A stretch of 64,000 nt of DNA. Origin: Aphelocoma coerulescens. Its lineage: Eukaryota; Chordata; Aves; Passeriformes; Corvidae. The translations under genes were made by a program, and so were the position numbers. The stretch is taken from positions 45,765,714 to 45,829,713 of the forward strand of contig NC_091017.1 of the NCBI RefSeq assembly GCF_041296385.1. The letters run 5' to 3'. The notes below the pieces were generated by a model that saw nothing but the letters and a program-made list of their open reading frames with translations, had not been told where the DNA came from and did no database searches. Below, in pieces: positions 63,292-64,000 of the stretch (position 1 is the first letter of the stretch; each line of letters starts with the position of its first letter).

Positions 63292-64000
63292 GTCACAGCC
63301 TATCTGAGGTTGGAAAGGCCTCTGGAAATCATCTAGTCCCATCCCCTGCTCAAAGCCAGATTAGCTAGAGCAGATTGCTCAGGTATGTGCCTAGTTGGGT
63401 TTTGAATGTCTCCAAGGATGAAGACTCCACAAATTCCCTGCGCAACTTGTTGCAATATCCAACCACTTTTACAGTAAAAAATGTTTTTTTGCTGTTCAGA
63501 CCAAATTTCCTGTGTTTCAGTCTGTGCCCATTGCCTCTTTCCTCTTGCTGGGCACCACTGGAAGGTGGACTTTTTTTACACCCTCCCATCAGGTATCTGT
63601 ACACATTGATGAGATTCCCCCCGAGCTTTCCCTTCTCCAGGCTCAGCAGTATCAACGCTTTCAGCCTTTCCATGCAGGAGAGCTGTGTCAAGCCCTTAAC
63701 AGTCTCCACAGCCCTTCACTGAGCTTTCTCTAGTTCAGTGTTCCATGTCTAGACAATGTTCCATGTCTCATGTACCAGCAAGCCCAGCCTGCACACAGAG
63801 CTGTGTGTGCAGGTGTGGCCTCACCAGTGCTGAGCAGAGGGGAATGATCACCCTGCCTGACCTGCTGGCACCACTCCTAACGCAGCGCAGGATGGCACTG
63901 GCACCTTCTTTGCTGCAAGGGCATGTTGCTGGCTCATGTTAATTTTGTGTCCACCAGGGACTCCCAAGGTCTTCTCCACAAAGCTATGTTATGGTGCAGG
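63292..64000 (-). mobile_element. CR1 LINE fragment, antisense, continuing past the window
   Basis: The 3' end lies near 63292 with a diverged tail; the minus frame at 63365-63709 keeps pieces of the ORF2 C-terminus with substitutions. A 12-bp unit (tgttccatgtct) is repeated at 63739 and 63758. The element continues beyond the window. Confidence 0.88.

Larger units (their letters stand above)
57939..64000. other. TENM3: TENM3 intron following EGF8 (partial)
   Basis: Donor gtaaga. A purine-rich stretch runs at about 59040-59480 (GAA/AGA-rich). Two CR1 copies lie in the last 2.2 kb. No further TENM3 exon was found. Confidence 0.8.

Overview
The window is vertebrate, almost certainly bird, nuclear DNA. 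It holds the middle of one large gene on the + strand, teneurin-3 (TENM3), set in long introns. The bird call rests on several CR1 retrotransposon copies, some with the bird-type 3' end (an ATTCTATG-like motif), including a nested CR1/solo-LTR structure. No bacterial, plasmid or organellar features were seen. Species cannot be fixed from the sequence alone.

TENM3 layout: nine constitutive coding exons (3566-3804, 25606-25728, 29462-29676, 36144-36354, 36889-36990, 37136-37330, 38675-38875, 41819-42004, 57792-57938) and two in-frame microexons (55254-55280, 27 nt; 56855-56872, 18 nt). All are flanked by AG/GT and their phases join without a break. Together they encode the last part of the cytoplasmic domain with its SH3-ligand-like proline motif, the single transmembrane helix, the extracellular linker with N-glycosylation sequons and a dibasic-type cleavage candidate, and EGF repeats 1-8. 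Repeats 2 and 5 have five cysteines each, the teneurin signature for covalent dimers. The microexons would add 9 and/or 6 residues between EGF7 and EGF8. The 5' exons (most of the intracellular domain) and the 3' exons (Ig-like/TTR, NHL, YD-shell, toxin-like C-terminal domain) lie outside the window.

Non-coding layout: 1-3565 is upstream intron with a sense CR1 split by a 475-bp solo LTR, and a 57-bp duplication. 3805-25605 is a 21.8-kb intron with a CR1 3' end (about 5964-6355), a (TGAA)n microsatellite (7924-8007), a G4 motif (19439-19473) and a 2.1-kb CR1 with reverse-transcriptase remnants (about 19970-22080). 25729-41818 holds shorter introns between the linker and EGF exons. 42005-55253 is a 13.2-kb intron leading to the microexons. 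57939-64000 is the start of another intron, with CR1 copies at about 61800-62328 and 63292-64000.

Most short open frames in the window are chance or CR1 remnants. The most interesting biology is the alternative-splicing block at 55-58 kb and the retroviral LTR lying in sense orientation just upstream of the transmembrane exon.
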